A stretch of 27,423 bases of DNA from Plakobranchus ocellatus (GCA_019648995.1 BLXT01001485.1:1501072-1528494); one strand, 5' to 3'; positions 1 through 11,349 are shown, counted from the stretch's first letter. Numbers and translations are program-made. The notes: generated from the sequence alone by a model not told the origin.

Positions 1-179
1 GAGAGAGGGAGAGGGTAAAAGAAACGGATGTACGCAGAGGATGAATAGGAAGAGTATGAGAGAGAAAGAGAGAGAGGGGGGGAGAGAGAGAGAAAGAGAG
101 AGAAGGGGAGAGAGAGAAAGAGAGAGAGAGGGGGATAGAGAGAGGGGGGATAGAGAGAGAGAAAGAGAAGAGAGAGAGA

Positions 180-233
<54 letters not shown>
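1..233. repeat. (GA)n purine microsatellite
   Basis: The tract is almost purely G and A on the plus strand, with long uninterrupted GA dinucleotides (about 185-232) and G-rich interruptions. An Arg/Glu-rich reading frame across it is a translation artefact of the repeat. The window starts inside the tract, so its true length is unknown. Confidence 0.97.
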
Positions 234-235
<2 letters not shown>

Positions 236-1481
236 CAAAAAGGGAAAGGGAAAACGTAAGGGAAATACAGAAATTAATTGTAAAAACAGCTGAAATTCAG
301 TAGTTTTACCTGAACAGTTTCATCTCTTGTTTTAACTTTTCTGGTGTAGTTAAACCCTGTGAAAGCTTAAAATAATGGCTTTTAACTTTAAAGCACGCTT
401 AAAATTATTGCTTCGTTTCAAATAGCGACAGAAGTTAATTAACAAGAAGCTACCCAGAATCAGGTAAAAAATCATATCACTTAAGATACCTCATTAAGTT
501 ATCCGAGCTTGGTTAAAAATACTCTAAAGGATTTCAGTCAGTCAATACAGAGTTCTTTTCACTTATGGAATAATTGTAGCATGGTTACTTTCGCAAGAGT
601 TCATAAAAAAATGGAACGTGTGAGCGTGATTAAGTTGTCTACAAGAGAGAAATTGTTTTACGCAATCAAGAAAGGGCATCGGCAAGCGTTCATATTCATA
701 AGAGCATAATAACCTTTTTCTTCAAAGTTAAAGAAACCACACGCTTTATAAGGACATTTTTGTTATGTGGGTGAATATGTTAGTTTGTCTTATCTTCGTT
801 CTGTTATAATGGAACGTGGATAAACTTTAAACAATAGTGGCAATTATGACTCTTATATCTAAGCTTTAATCTGGATGCATTGTCTTATTATGATTAAATT
901 TATTTCATATTTAAGGTGAACTACTTGGTGATATCAGGCTTTTTGAACCCCATCAGCCTCGGCTCTATATCCTATAATCAGGGCTTTTATCATACGGAAT
1001 CACCAACGCTTCTCTTAGTAAACGATTACCCAATTAGCATGCCTCTATGGAAAATTTAATGCACAATCATTGTGGCCAAATGAGTTAAGAGGAGATAGCT
1101 TGTGGCCAAGGTTTGTGATACACACACTGAATTCTATTTATTGTCTTATCTCATTATTTTTTTTCGAAAACAGTTTCGCATTGCAATCAATGTTTAGTAG
1201 AGGGGGAACATCAGGAAGCTGAGAAAAACCTTCTTAACTGTTGTGCCAATGTCCTATCTCCCTTGTTCTTGAAAATGGAACTTTAATTTATACATACGAG
1301 GGAAAATATTGTTCTGAACGCCTGAGGCCGCTGATTAAAGACAGTGAAAAAAATAGTGTTGAAAAAAATTTTTTTATAGTAGAGTAAAAGTCAAAGAGGG
1401 TGAAAACATGGGCAAATATGAGTATTGGTCATTAAGTACGTGTACAATAAAAAATAGGTCTATTGGTTTTTTGCAGTAAAT
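234..1481. other. AT-rich stretch without recognisable gene
   Basis: No frame here shows a conserved motif, and open frames are short (66 codons or fewer). The only structure I can suggest is a possible minus-strand SINE tail near 921-985, listed separately. Confidence 0.6.
921..985 (-). repeat. possible SINE tail fragment, reverse orientation
   Basis: GGTGATATCAGGCTTTT at 927-943 is the reverse complement of the SINE tail core AAAGCCTGAGATCACC with one change. The following bases are only loosely similar to the GGCCTGA block seen in the other copies. It is short and diverged and could be chance. Confidence 0.3.
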
Positions 1482-1565
1482 TAATAATAATCATAATAAT
1501 AAAAATTATAACAACAACAACAACAACAACAAAAACATCAAAAGCAATAATAATAACAATAATAG
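1482..1565. repeat. (AAT)n/(AAC)n compound microsatellite
   Basis: Interrupted AAT triplets flank a clean (AAC)n run at about 1511-1533. This is simple repeat with no coding signal. Confidence 0.9.
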
Positions 1566-3469
1566 ATAACTATAAAAATATCTTACCTCAAATGTGTATG
1601 GAGTCCCTAGCCATGGTATCTATTAGTATCAATATCGATATTTTGCTTTTTTCGATCTTCATGTTGGAATCGAAACTCTGAGACAATTTATTTTCTTTTT
1701 CCTAAAATAAGAACTCTTTGCGTGATCTCTGATTGATCTTTCTCGTTCTGAACCTCCCAGTTTACTGATTTCACTTGCAATCAAGCCTTTGCTTTTTTGT
1801 GTTCCATTCAAATTTTCCTTCATATTTCATTTCATCTAAAAAATACCCACTTACCAACCATCATGCTCTTTTTGAAAGATATTGCCCTACACTTGAGGTA
1901 ACACTCTTCGCAGCGTGTTTCGTTACGAAAATGAACCGTTACTGAACCAGCTACGCGGAACAAATTAGCCAACTTCACTGCTCGTCTCATATCATATCAT
2001 TATGCCCAAGATATCAATAAGTATCTTACACCATTTAGAGCTTTGAGCTTGAATGGTCTTACGAGTGGCAAGGTTCCAAGTTCGTCTGATGCAATTACTG
2101 ACACACTCAGTTCTTTAAGATGCCCTTATGTCATTCTATTTTTATATTTCTTAGCGAAACCCTAGCTTACATCGTAATTGGAGCGTCTTGTGGGTATGGA
2201 TATGCATCAGTTGCGATGCAGTCTTCATTACTGAGTTCATACATGTACTCAACTCATCCATTCCAAGCGCATTAGACTTTTGTGAGCACAATTAATACCA
2301 AGTGAACAAGCGTATGAGAAAGAGAGCAATGGCAGACGCACCAAGTTCTGAAGTGCCTTCTTTGTGAAAAGGAGACTTCAGAGGTTTGACTCGCCTGCCA
2401 TCCATAGGATGTTTTTTTCCTGCCTGGAGAAATAAAATCCCACAGAAATGGTTCAGGCAAACTGCATACGACGAAATAATTTGATTGAGAGAAGTGTACT
2501 CCTGAAAAGAGACTGTAAAGTAATCGGATATTTTGTCTCCGCATGTAGAACTTATTTTCCATATTTTTACATACCCAATGGTATTTCTATCACTACAATG
2601 ATTTTTTTTTTATAACTGATTGCTAATTTAATATCTTAATCACATGGGTTTGTTATACAATTATTTTTACTTAGCCTACTCTTCTTTCAAATTTGGATAC
2701 TTCTAAAAGTTAGGATCTCCAGATGCACATGAAAAGAATTTTAAACTTTAAAAAAAAATTGGCATCGGATATTTCCCGTTCTTTCTTTTTGCACGTATAT
2801 CGTTGGTATGAGATTCATTGGTATGTTGCTAAAATAGATAAATTTCGTGAGACTTAATATTGAAAACGTATAAACAAATGGCTTTCATTTGTGATTTTCA
2901 CAAATTCTATCCCAGACCATTCTTTGAGAAACTGAAAAGTAGTGTTCAGTATAGCCATGGGTCAGAGTTGTAGAGGAGGCAATTTAGACTGGTCAATAGA
3001 GTGTTTGCTACTGTTGACAGAGATGGTCAATCTCTGCTTTAGAAATGTCTCAGTCCACAAATAGTAGCTTGTGTTGTGCAAACGAAGAGGGCGAGGATCA
3101 ATATAAAACTGCTATAGGGAAAATATACCGGGCTAAAAAAAATAATAGGTAATTATTTGCTCGAAGGATATCATTGGGAAGTGGAAAATACAAATAAAAA
3201 TCTGTTTATAAGATACTAAAAAAAATACATGTGAAAGAAGAAAAGGAGATGGACTCAAAAATTAAGAACTGTATTCAAGAATATTGTAAAAAATTACATT
3301 CATGTGAAAAAAAAACATCGGAAACTTAAAATCAATCTTATTTTAAAAATTCGTTTGAAATAAGTTGTTTTTTAAATCCTTGCGTGGAATTATTTTAATA
3401 GATGTTTGGAAGTTTAGAAATATATAAATAATATCTTTGGTTTTAAATAAAGAAAACCATTTTTAGATT
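1566..3469. other. AT-rich stretch without recognisable gene
   Basis: No frame shows a recognisable domain. The longest open frame, 96 codons on the minus strand at 2272-2562, has no motif I know. A minor inverted repeat, CAGAGAT/ATCTCTG, lies near 3018-3037. Confidence 0.55.
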
Positions 3470-3704
3470 GAGGAAAATAATTGAGAGGTCACTTTGGGAG
3501 CGCCTGGAAATCACTCTTCACCCGTAATCCACGATACTCTCATCGTAAAAACTTATTTTGGCATGCTGACCTTTTAAAAGCTATATATCTCTAGAGCAGT
3601 ATATGAAAATCGGGTTATACGGAATCATACATTTCTTGATATCTCATAATAAAATCCATGGAACATCCAGGCGCTCGCAAAGTGACCTCTCAATTATTTT
3701 CCTC
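3470..3704. mobile_element. MITE-like element with 38-bp terminal inverted repeats
   Basis: The left end (3470-3507) and the reverse complement of the right end (3667-3704) agree at 37 of 38 bases. Both begin GAGGAAAATAATTGAGAGGT and end GCGCCTGG or GAGCGCCTGG, and the single difference is G versus C in the middle of TTTGSGAG. The 159-bp interior is AT-rich and carries no open frame. Short length, long near-perfect inverted ends and no coding capacity fit a miniature inverted-repeat transposable element mobilised by another element's transposase. I found no clear target-site duplication, so the superfamily is unknown and a non-mobile palindrome is not excluded. Confidence 0.7.
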
Positions 3705-4704
3705 ATCTGACCCTGGTCTAGCCGACTGTTGTAAACACTTTATAATAATTGCCTAACTCTTGATCTGTGGACTGCAAAGGCAGTGTTTAGAGCAGAAGAC
3801 ATAAAAGTTGTGAGAGAGCTCTTGATCTAAATTATATATATATATTTATTTATAATGTTCTTAAGTCTTGAATGAGGAACCCAGAAAATCTAAACTGTAT
3901 GCAAATTTATTGTACGCTTTCTAATCCACCATTCCTTTTTAATGTTGCCAATAGAATTATAATGACTAGCTTTAAAGATATTTAAAAATCGTTTTGTAAA
4001 TCTTCTTATTAACCTTCAAAGTATATGTACCGGTACCTTTAAATTTTAGTTATCTTTTTTTTTTTTTCTAGATTGTGCATTGCGTCAGTTAACCTTAAAT
4101 TTGTTTGGTCAAGCACTAACTTTAATAGAGAAAACTTTTACATCTTATTTCTTGAGGAAAAAATTTTTACTATTCATTTCAAGGTTTTCATTGCCATATA
4201 GGTTTACACCTGCTGTTCCTTTTGTTTCTGTCTGTGTCTATCTTATGTATTTCCTTATCCCCACCGTTTGCGAGTATACATGCACTTTCTCAGCCTGCAT
4301 TGTTTACATATTTGTGTGTTGATCATATTAATCGTCATGTTCTTCTGCTCAATGTTAATCTCTTCAAATCCAGCCACCTATATCGTATAATTAATTTTTT
4401 TTATATTTGGATTTATCAAATCAATACTTTTAGATATCTCAATTTTTCTTTAATGTTAATGGTAATGATTCACTATCAACAACACACAATAATGCAACCC
4501 TGATGTGGCGAAAGCTTTCCAACATCCATCAGGGATCTTCCCATCACAAATGCTGGAGAATTAGGGAATAAAGAAAGAATATAATTCCGTAACAGTGGCT
4601 TGAAGACTAATAAAAGGGGCGACCACCCACATTGCGCCCATACAGTATCCGTAGGTAACTGGATAGTCAATGACTTCGTGGGCCCGCACCATGCTGAACA
4701 CTAG
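3705..4704. other. AT-rich stretch without recognisable gene
   Basis: It holds short (TA)n and poly-T runs (about 3833-3843 and 4056-4068) and overlapping open frames of 93 codons or fewer with no motif. From about 4500 the sequence becomes more GC-rich as it approaches the SINE at 4705; whether 4500-4700 belongs to an older repeat cannot be told from one copy. Confidence 0.5.
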
Positions 4705-4862
4705 AAGGCGTTGATGGAATAGCGGATGGCAAATCCACTCTGAGATCTACAATGGCCCCTCTGTTACGGGTTCGACCCCCATTACCGGTGCCGTGGTCCG
4801 ACGGAGGGCCTAAAAGCCTGAGATTACCTTGTTGTGGATTGGCATTGTATTAAAGCCAAACC
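4705..4862 (+). mobile_element. tRNA-derived SINE, near full length
   Basis: A perfect RNA polymerase III B box, GGTTCGACCCC, lies at 4769-4779 in a tRNA-like head; the A-box region near 4712-4728 is degenerate. The body block GACGGAGGGCCTAAAAGCCT is followed by the conserved tail CCTGAGATTACC, a TTGTTGTGGATTGGC segment and an AAGCCAAACC end. The region upstream of the B box aligns with the copy at 23920 (AATCCA..CTGAGATCT.CAA.G.CCC), which shows they are one family. There is no coding capacity, as expected for a SINE. Confidence 0.85.
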
Positions 4863-4990
4863 AGTTCTCCCTCTAGTTCTCTATCATCCCTCACTCTCTT
4901 GACACTGTATCTCTTCTGCTCCCTCCTCTTTTTTCTCTCTCCTGATATATCTCTTCCCCCACCCCACTCCCCTTCCCCTTCTTTCTAATT
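4863..4990 (+). repeat. polypyrimidine tract
   Basis: Almost all C and T on the plus strand, directly after the SINE end. It may be a pre-existing CT-rich target or an expanded tail. No other function is visible. Confidence 0.7.
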
Positions 4991-4996
4991 TCAATG

Positions 4997-5107
4997 CAGC
5001 GCAGTAGTTAGTGAACTCGCCTTCAGAACTACACCTACACGGACATGTCTTCTGTCAGTTCGAGCCCACAGAAGCCCCCGTCCCGACCACGGCAAGAAAA
5101 AAAAAAA
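4997..5107 (+). mobile_element. tRNA-headed SINE with poly-A tail
   Basis: An A-box-like GCGCAGTAGTTAGTG (about 4999-5013) and a B box AGTTCGAGCCC (5057-5067) are spaced about 45 bp apart, as in tRNA-derived promoters. Unlike the other copies it lacks the CCTGAGATCACC tail and ends in a run of A. It may be a different SINE subfamily or a truncated transcript copy. Confidence 0.7.
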
Positions 5108-5189
5108 CATGATGAAAAGCGTGAATGAAAAATATGAATGACAAAGACATATGGAAATGATATAGATGCAATATTTCATGAACCTTCTT

Positions 5190-5288
5190 CACACCTCGTT
5201 CGAGCTCCGCCACCGGCGCCCTGGCCTGACGGAGGGCCTTCAAACCTGAGATCACCATGTCTAGATATTCACAAAAAAACCAACCCAA
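5190..5288 (+). mobile_element. SINE fragment (B box to tail)
   Basis: It begins near a B box, GTTCGAGCTCC (5198-5208), and runs through GGCCTGACGGAGGGCC and ACCTGAGATCACC to an A- and C-rich end. The A-box half is missing. It matches the copies at 4705 and 26510 block by block. Confidence 0.8.
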
Positions 5289-8061
5289 AAATCACTATAC
5301 TTCTTGTGAATTGGGATTTAGGATTCTATTTCTATCACGCAGAATTCAATCATACGTCGTTTTGGTTCCGAAATAACGAATAACCTACATAAAATTTTCA
5401 TTTTTTTAAAGCAAAAAATCTGATACCTCAAGCGGCATGAAGGTTACGAAAGACAACAAAGCCTTACAACGTTGGAAAAACAAAGAAACAAACAACTATA
5501 GACCCAGTAACCTTGAAATAGCAAGTGAAAGATAACCACGTAAATGCCATTTACACGATGCATACTGTTTTTTCATTCTAGCAACGTTTGAGTAGCTCAG
5601 CTCACAGCAAAATGTAAGGGTTAAATTGTTGTGGGTTTTTTTAAAAAGTAAAACAGAAACAAAAGGTTTTCACGAGAATTATTTCTCAACTGAACTCGAC
5701 TGAGCTGGATAGAGGGAGGAGGTTGCGAGTCTCGTACGATAACAACTTGTCTCAAAAAAAAACAAAAAAAAAAACAATTAAGCACCAAATGTTATTGGTT
5801 GACTTAATTTCTGAACTTTTCTGAGCTTTGCGGCCTAGGCTATAGGTCGTTGCCAGGTGGAGCAACTATTTTTAGAATTGAGTTAAAATAGGAATCCAGA
5901 ATTTGTGATTTTAATACTGGCCTTGGCTGTTGACGCAGTTAGATCGTTATAGTAAGGGGGTCATCGGTTTTGGCCTTAAGAAAGCGCCCATGGTATAGAC
6001 GGCTGTCTAGGCTAAGCCTGTGGACATTTTTTTGAAAATCCCGAGATTTCTACCAGAAACCTGAATCATGTGAGTTGGGCCTCACTCTTTTATGGACACA
6101 AAGTCGACCGCAGTTCATTGCGCCACTTTTTCCTTTCAACGGCTGGAGCTAAGATCATATTTTTTTTTATGGTGTAACCAGGAGTTAATGGTTTTATTGA
6201 CTAGATCTCGATATCCCCTAGATATTTATATCCAATTTTCGTCGAGACTATCAAGTACGCACACAAGAAAGCAAAAATGTATAGATTCTAGACTGCATTC
6301 CAACTTGTCATATCTCAGTATAATCGTTTAATTATGTGTGAAAATGAACACATTTTTTTCGCACCTTTTTTAGTAGATTTTAAAAACATTGCTGATTTAG
6401 AGTAGGCAAGACTTCCAAATGTGTACACGGGGTAAGTAAATTTATGAAACTGAGACTGCAAACCATCTTGCCCTATTACGTGTAACCATTCAATGACGTG
6501 AAAATATAACGATTTGTTGAGATCACTCGCGTCTTATTTTAAATTAATTGCAGAATCGGACCTGATCAACAAAAATCGACCATCATCCATTACCCAAGAT
6601 GGTCGTCTGAGCGATTAATTTCCAAATATTTTAAAAATCTTTGATTTTCTACAAAAAAATTGTAATTGTTGAGAATTGTTGGTAAATTTTCAAAATAATC
6701 AACATTCGACTTAAAATTCGTCATTATTACCGGACTATTGCTATGTGTGTTATTGGAAATCTCACCTTGTGGTTGATCAACTCTAATCGGTGTTTATAAT
6801 CCGAAAACATTGAATCTTCATGAATTTCATTTTTATCTTACACAAAATCTTTTGTTTGGAACGAATTTATTTTTGTATGAATTGACAATTTCGGTTAACT
6901 AAAGCTGTCTACAGGTGACTAAATCTATCTTCATTCCGTCATTATTATGGTTTATCGCTTTGTATGCATAATCGGAAATATGTCAGTGTCTAGTCATTTG
7001 CACCGTATTTTAAGAAGTTAATTTCGGTAGCAACCGTGCTGCAAATCGACCCATAACGAAATAAAGTGATTTTGGTAGTTACATATTTCAGAGTTTAGGA
7101 AAATTAAAGCTGGTAGTATTTCGTTGAGCTGCGTGAAGGCAAAACAATGGAGTTTTGCCTTGTCAACGATGCTGACTGTTGTGACCAAATGAAAAAACCG
7201 TTTAATGATCTAAGACTGCATGCTTAACCTGACAATAAGGCTTAGTTAATGAGAAAGTAAGATGTTAAAGAATTGCATTTGCCGCCGCCTTAACGATTAG
7301 ACGATTAGATCGATTCCCACAATTCCCGCTTTTCATAGATTTATAAAATTTGACTTTTCTGTATTGACAGGCTTCAGTTTAAATCTGAGAGCGTTTGAAT
7401 GGGCGCGGTAATGAGCTCTGGTCCTCTCTACATCCCGGTATCTTGACCCGAGAGACAGCCGCAGTAAGTCAAATACCCATCCAGGTTCCAAACCCGACTT
7501 CGACAGCATTTTATGGGACCCAAGTCCACCTCTACGAGCTAAAAGATAAGTAAAATTATCCATTAGTGTAACATTTCTATTTTTTAAATATCTTCCATTC
7601 ATTTTATTGAATGCAAATACTTAGCTTTATATCTGTTCATAGTTAGATTTGCTGAATCATCAGGGAAATTTTAAAATTCATTTTGACAGGCTCCTTTCAA
7701 ATATTTTCTTTATTTTCATCATCTCGATTAAAGCTTGAAGTTGTCATTTTTTTCATTGTATATTTTTCAGGTATTATTGCACAATCTGCTTATCTTAAGG
7801 AATTTCAGGGGTTATTTTGACATATTTTTACTAATTTATTATTGTACTCGTACGTGTACGATGAAGCAGCCAAATATGGTTGGCCTTTATAGATCCACGC
7901 CAAATAAATTTGAGAACCACTAAAACTTCATTCTCAATATGGACTGTGCCTATTCACCCTAGAGGAATTGCAAAGTATGTTAACGAGATTTATTAAGGCG
8001 ATTTGAAAAAGGCCTTTGAAAAAGTCTCGGATTTTGTTTTTTTACATAAATCCATTTCCAC
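5289..8061. other. long AT-rich stretch without recognisable gene
   Basis: No coding motif was found. Minor structure: a pair of similar segments starting CGTCATTATT at 6719 and 6937, a perfect stem-loop at 7136-7161, and a GC-richer block at about 7375-7560 with an unexplained 89-codon minus-strand frame (7333-7602). Confidence 0.5.
7136..7161. repeat. perfect 10-bp stem-loop
   Basis: AAGGCAAAAC (7136-7145) and its exact reverse complement GTTTTGCCTT (7152-7161) flank a 6-base loop AATGGA. It has no terminator-like U tract and sits in no recognised gene. Confidence 0.6.

Positions 8062-8126
<65 letters not shown>
8062..8126. repeat. (AAT)n microsatellite
   Basis: About 21 uninterrupted ATA/AAT triplets. 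Confidence 0.98.
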
Positions 8127-9247
8127 TGGCCTCATATGGTAGACCTTCTACCTTGAGTGTTACCAACGAAACTCCACGCCGAAATCAAGCATCCCATCAT
8201 AAGGGTTTGGTAAAAGAAAGATCACCGTTTCTACATTTGAGCACGCAGACCTGATTATGTCTGTTCTCATCATGCAAAATTGCTGACATGAAGTAAAATA
8301 GGTCTTTATGAGTATTCAAATTTTGAAAATCCTGCCTGACACTAGTGTGGTTTGAAAATTGACTTTTTGTATCGTGATCTTCATCGTTAAAGGCCTTTAA
8401 TTAGGCCTTACATTTTTTATCGGTTAGGTTTATTTTGCTTGGGATAAATAATATGGCCATATTGTTGATTTGATCTGTTACGGATCAATGTGATGTATAA
8501 GACAACCACTGAAAGGCTCTGAATGTATTGTTGAACAATTCGAATTGCTTCTCTATTGGTAGATATAGAAACGATTATCAAGAAAAAAATATTAAAAGCA
8601 AATTTATTGACAAAATTTTTAAACAAGTGTGGTCAATAAGAATCAAATTGCTAATGCACCTACATTAGTAAAAAGAAAATTTGAAATATATTAGAGGTGT
8701 GCAAGAGTTTTTTATGACCATTGGTGAATGAAAATTTTTAGTGGTACCGCAGCCTGCCAGTCAAATGGTTCATTATGCAGGCTGCGAAGAGGTCATGAAA
8801 TATAGAAATTTCTCTCTGGAATGCAAAAAATAAATTTATTCGTCAAAAAATACACCATGAGTAATCAAAATAACACTTTAACCGCCACTTAGTGTAAGCA
8901 GGATCAATGTTGAAATGCAAAATGATCGGTTTGTTATGATATACTTATCTGGGGTTTACTGAAAAAAATGGCACAATTGCCTCGGTGATATATACAATAT
9001 GGATGACAAAGTATGAAAATTGTTGCCATCACGGTTCAGTTAGCAAGGCAATTGTCATCCGTATGCATTCAATTAAACCAAGGAACATCATGAAGCCCAA
9101 TAGGCAATAGCTGTCTATAAACTCCATAAATAAGATACCATAAAAGTGTTGAAAATGAAGGATTAGCGCGTATAACATTTGAAGTCTTTTCCTTAACTGC
9201 TCCATCTAGTTTGTTGGAGTAGGAGAGATACCTGTGCTTACAAATTT
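8127..9247. other. AT-rich stretch with two small inverted repeats
   Basis: No gene was recognised. An inverted repeat CGCAGCCTGC/GCAGGCTGCG lies at 8748-8757 and 8777-8786, and ACAATTGCCT/AGGCAATTGT at 8973-8982 and 9046-9055. Confidence 0.55.
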
Positions 9248-9257
9248 ATCTTTTTAT
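9248..9257. repeat. target-site duplication of the RTE-type LINE, 3' side
   Basis: ATCTTTTTAT here is repeated exactly at 12305-12314. The two copies flank the minus-strand LINE: this one abuts the (GAT)n tail, the other abuts the truncated 5' end. Confidence 0.85.
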
Positions 9258-9268
9258 CATCATCATCA

Positions 9269-10023
9269 TCAGGTACCTTGTCTGGAACAGACATTGGCGA
9301 TCATGTTCCTCCATTCATACCTATTCTTAGTTAACCTTATAAAGTTGTTATTGCTACCCTTGCCAATTGCCCATAACTTAAGATTTTCATTAAAAGTTAT
9401 TCTCTGTCTACCTCTACTGCGTTTGCCTTCAATCTTTCCAGTGATTGCTAAGTGTTCTAAATCCTTATGTCGGCAAATATGGCCTAAAAACTGTAGTTGC
9501 CTATGCTTAATGGTTTTAATTAGTAATCGCTCAAGATTACCCTCTTTCAGAACCACTTCATTTGACATTTTTTCTGTCCATGATATCCTCATCATTCTTC
9601 TGATAAGCCACATCTCTACTGCTTCTAGTTTTTTTTTTCTATTTCTTTGTTTATTGTCCAACACTTACTACTATACGAAAGCACTGATCATACTGATCAC
9701 CGATTTTGGTTGTCATACTTATGTTTCTATTTGCCAGTATAGGTTTCATTTTTTGGAATGTATCTTTGGCCATGGCTATTCTATTACTTATTTCACATGT
9801 GCATCTGCCATCTGATCTTATCAGGTAACCTAGATATTTGAATTTTGTAACTTGTTTGATTTTTTCACCTTTGCTGACGATATTGCACTTGGGATTAGAG
9901 GATTTCTTTGAGATGACTATACATTCCGTTTTCTTTACATTCAAAGACAGGCCCATTCTTTCACTCTCTAAAACTACAGTATCTAGTTTTTGGAGTTGCT
10001 TGCCTGATTCTGCTATTAAAACT
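9269..10023 (-). pseudogene. RTE-type LINE: reverse transcriptase thumb and C-terminal region
   Basis: Two overlapping frames cover this part. The upstream one (9651-10061) carries VLIAESGKQLQ, which normally follows YADD directly, then KKTECIVI and KFKYLGYLI of the palm and thumb. The downstream one (9269-9664) carries LEAVEMWLIRRMMRISWT, LQFLGHICRH and KIEGKRSRGRQR, a C-terminal block usual in these elements, and ends RQGT before the stop at 9269-9271. The change of frame between them, near 9650-9665, and the one next to YADD mean no intact protein is made. Confidence 0.88.
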
Positions 10024-10722
10024 ATCATCTGCATACCTGAGATTATTAAGATTCTCTCCATTTATTTTTAAGCCTGAAATACCATCAAGATTCCTTAAGA
10101 TTATTTCACTATATAGTTTAAAAAAATCAGGAGACATTACACATCCCTGCCTCACACCTCTTTTGATGGATTTGAAATCACTATGTTCTCCTTTAATTCT
10201 TACAGATGCAGTCTGATCCCAGTATAAATTTCTAATTACTCTTTGGTTTTTCCCATCGACGTCTAATTTTTCTAGCATACGAAACAGCTCTACATGTCTT
10301 TCTTTGTCAAAAGCTTTAGAATAATCAATGAAACAGAGGTGGAGATCTTTTTGCATTTCTATACATCTTTCCATTAGCATTGGTAGAGTGAATATTGCAT
10401 TTCTAGTCCGTTTATCAGCATAAAGCCAAACTGTTTTGGGGATATTCTGGTCTTATACTCTTGCGCATTCTATGCATCAAAATGCGTAACGGGATTTTGT
10501 AAAATGGCTCATTAAACTGATTGTTCTATGAAGTTCACATTCTGTTGCTCCTGGTGTTTTAGGCAGTATTATAAAAACAGATTTACAAAGATCTTCTGGA
10601 ATTGTACCACTATCGTATATTGCATTGAGAAGTTTTGTTGTCAGATCTATTCCTAAATTATATAATGCTTTAATTATTTCTACTGGTATATTATCTGGTC
10701 CTGTGGCTTTTCCATTTTTCAT
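10024..10722 (-). pseudogene. RTE-type LINE: reverse transcriptase fingers and palm
   Basis: KNGKATGPDNIPVEII and FIILPKTPGATECE (minus-strand frame 10477-10722) form the start of the domain. After a frame change near 10380-10477, LCFIDYSKAFDKERH carries the first catalytic Asp (about 10306-10332), then IKRGVRQGCVMSPDFF and the YADD catalytic box at 10024-10035. All three catalytic Asp codons remain, but the frame is lost immediately after YADD, so the enzyme is inactive. Confidence 0.9.
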
Positions 10723-11349
10723 TTTCTTTATTGCTGCCTCTACCTCTTCTTTCAGGATAATTGGGCCTTATTTTTTTTTTCTTTATTTTGGGTTTTTTGC
10801 ACTTTAAAAAGATCCTCAACATATTCTATCTGATTAGTATTTCCTTCTTCTCCATTAACATTGTTCCATCTTTTGATTTGATGCAGCCAGGGCTACTGCA
10901 TTTGATTTTCTTACCACCGATATCCTTAATTTTAGCATGCATGAATTTGTTGTCTATATTTAGCTTTTGCTCTATTTCCTGACATTGTTGATTAATCCAT
11001 TTTTCTTTCTCTGCATTGCATTTTATTTTGATGTTTCTGTTTAGGTCTTTGCATGTGGCTTCTACATTTTTTGATTTGCGCCTTTCTTCCATTAAATCGA
11101 GTATTTCTTTATTCATCCATTTCTTATGCTCTTTTTTATCTTTTTTGGGAACGTTTTTCTCTACGACTTCATTAAGTGAATTTTTCATTTCTGACCATAA
11201 TTCTTCTACTTCTGAGATATTTTTTTAGTGTTTCATATTTATGCACAGCTACAGCAATTTTGTCTTTTAGTTTTTCATCAGATTTTAGTAAGTCCATTTG
11301 GAATTTAGGATTAGCATTTGCCTCTCTTAAGTATTATCTGAAATTTACA
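10723..11349 (-). pseudogene. RTE-type LINE: linker between endonuclease and reverse transcriptase
   Basis: The frame at 10826-11188 reads a Lys/Glu-rich helical region (KKWMNKEILDLMEERRKSK, KEKWINQQCQEIEQKLN) that in this element type joins endonuclease and reverse transcriptase. The part at about 11190-11345 (NPKFQMDLLKSD) follows the endonuclease end once the nested insertion is discounted. Several frame changes are present. Confidence 0.82.

Noticed and set aside
41..259. 72-codon Arg/Glu-rich frame
   Set aside because: It is only the translation of the (GA)n repeat.
9234..9815. 193-codon plus-strand open frame
   Set aside because: It lies antisense to the C-terminal part of the minus-strand LINE, whose motifs are clear, so it is a shadow frame.
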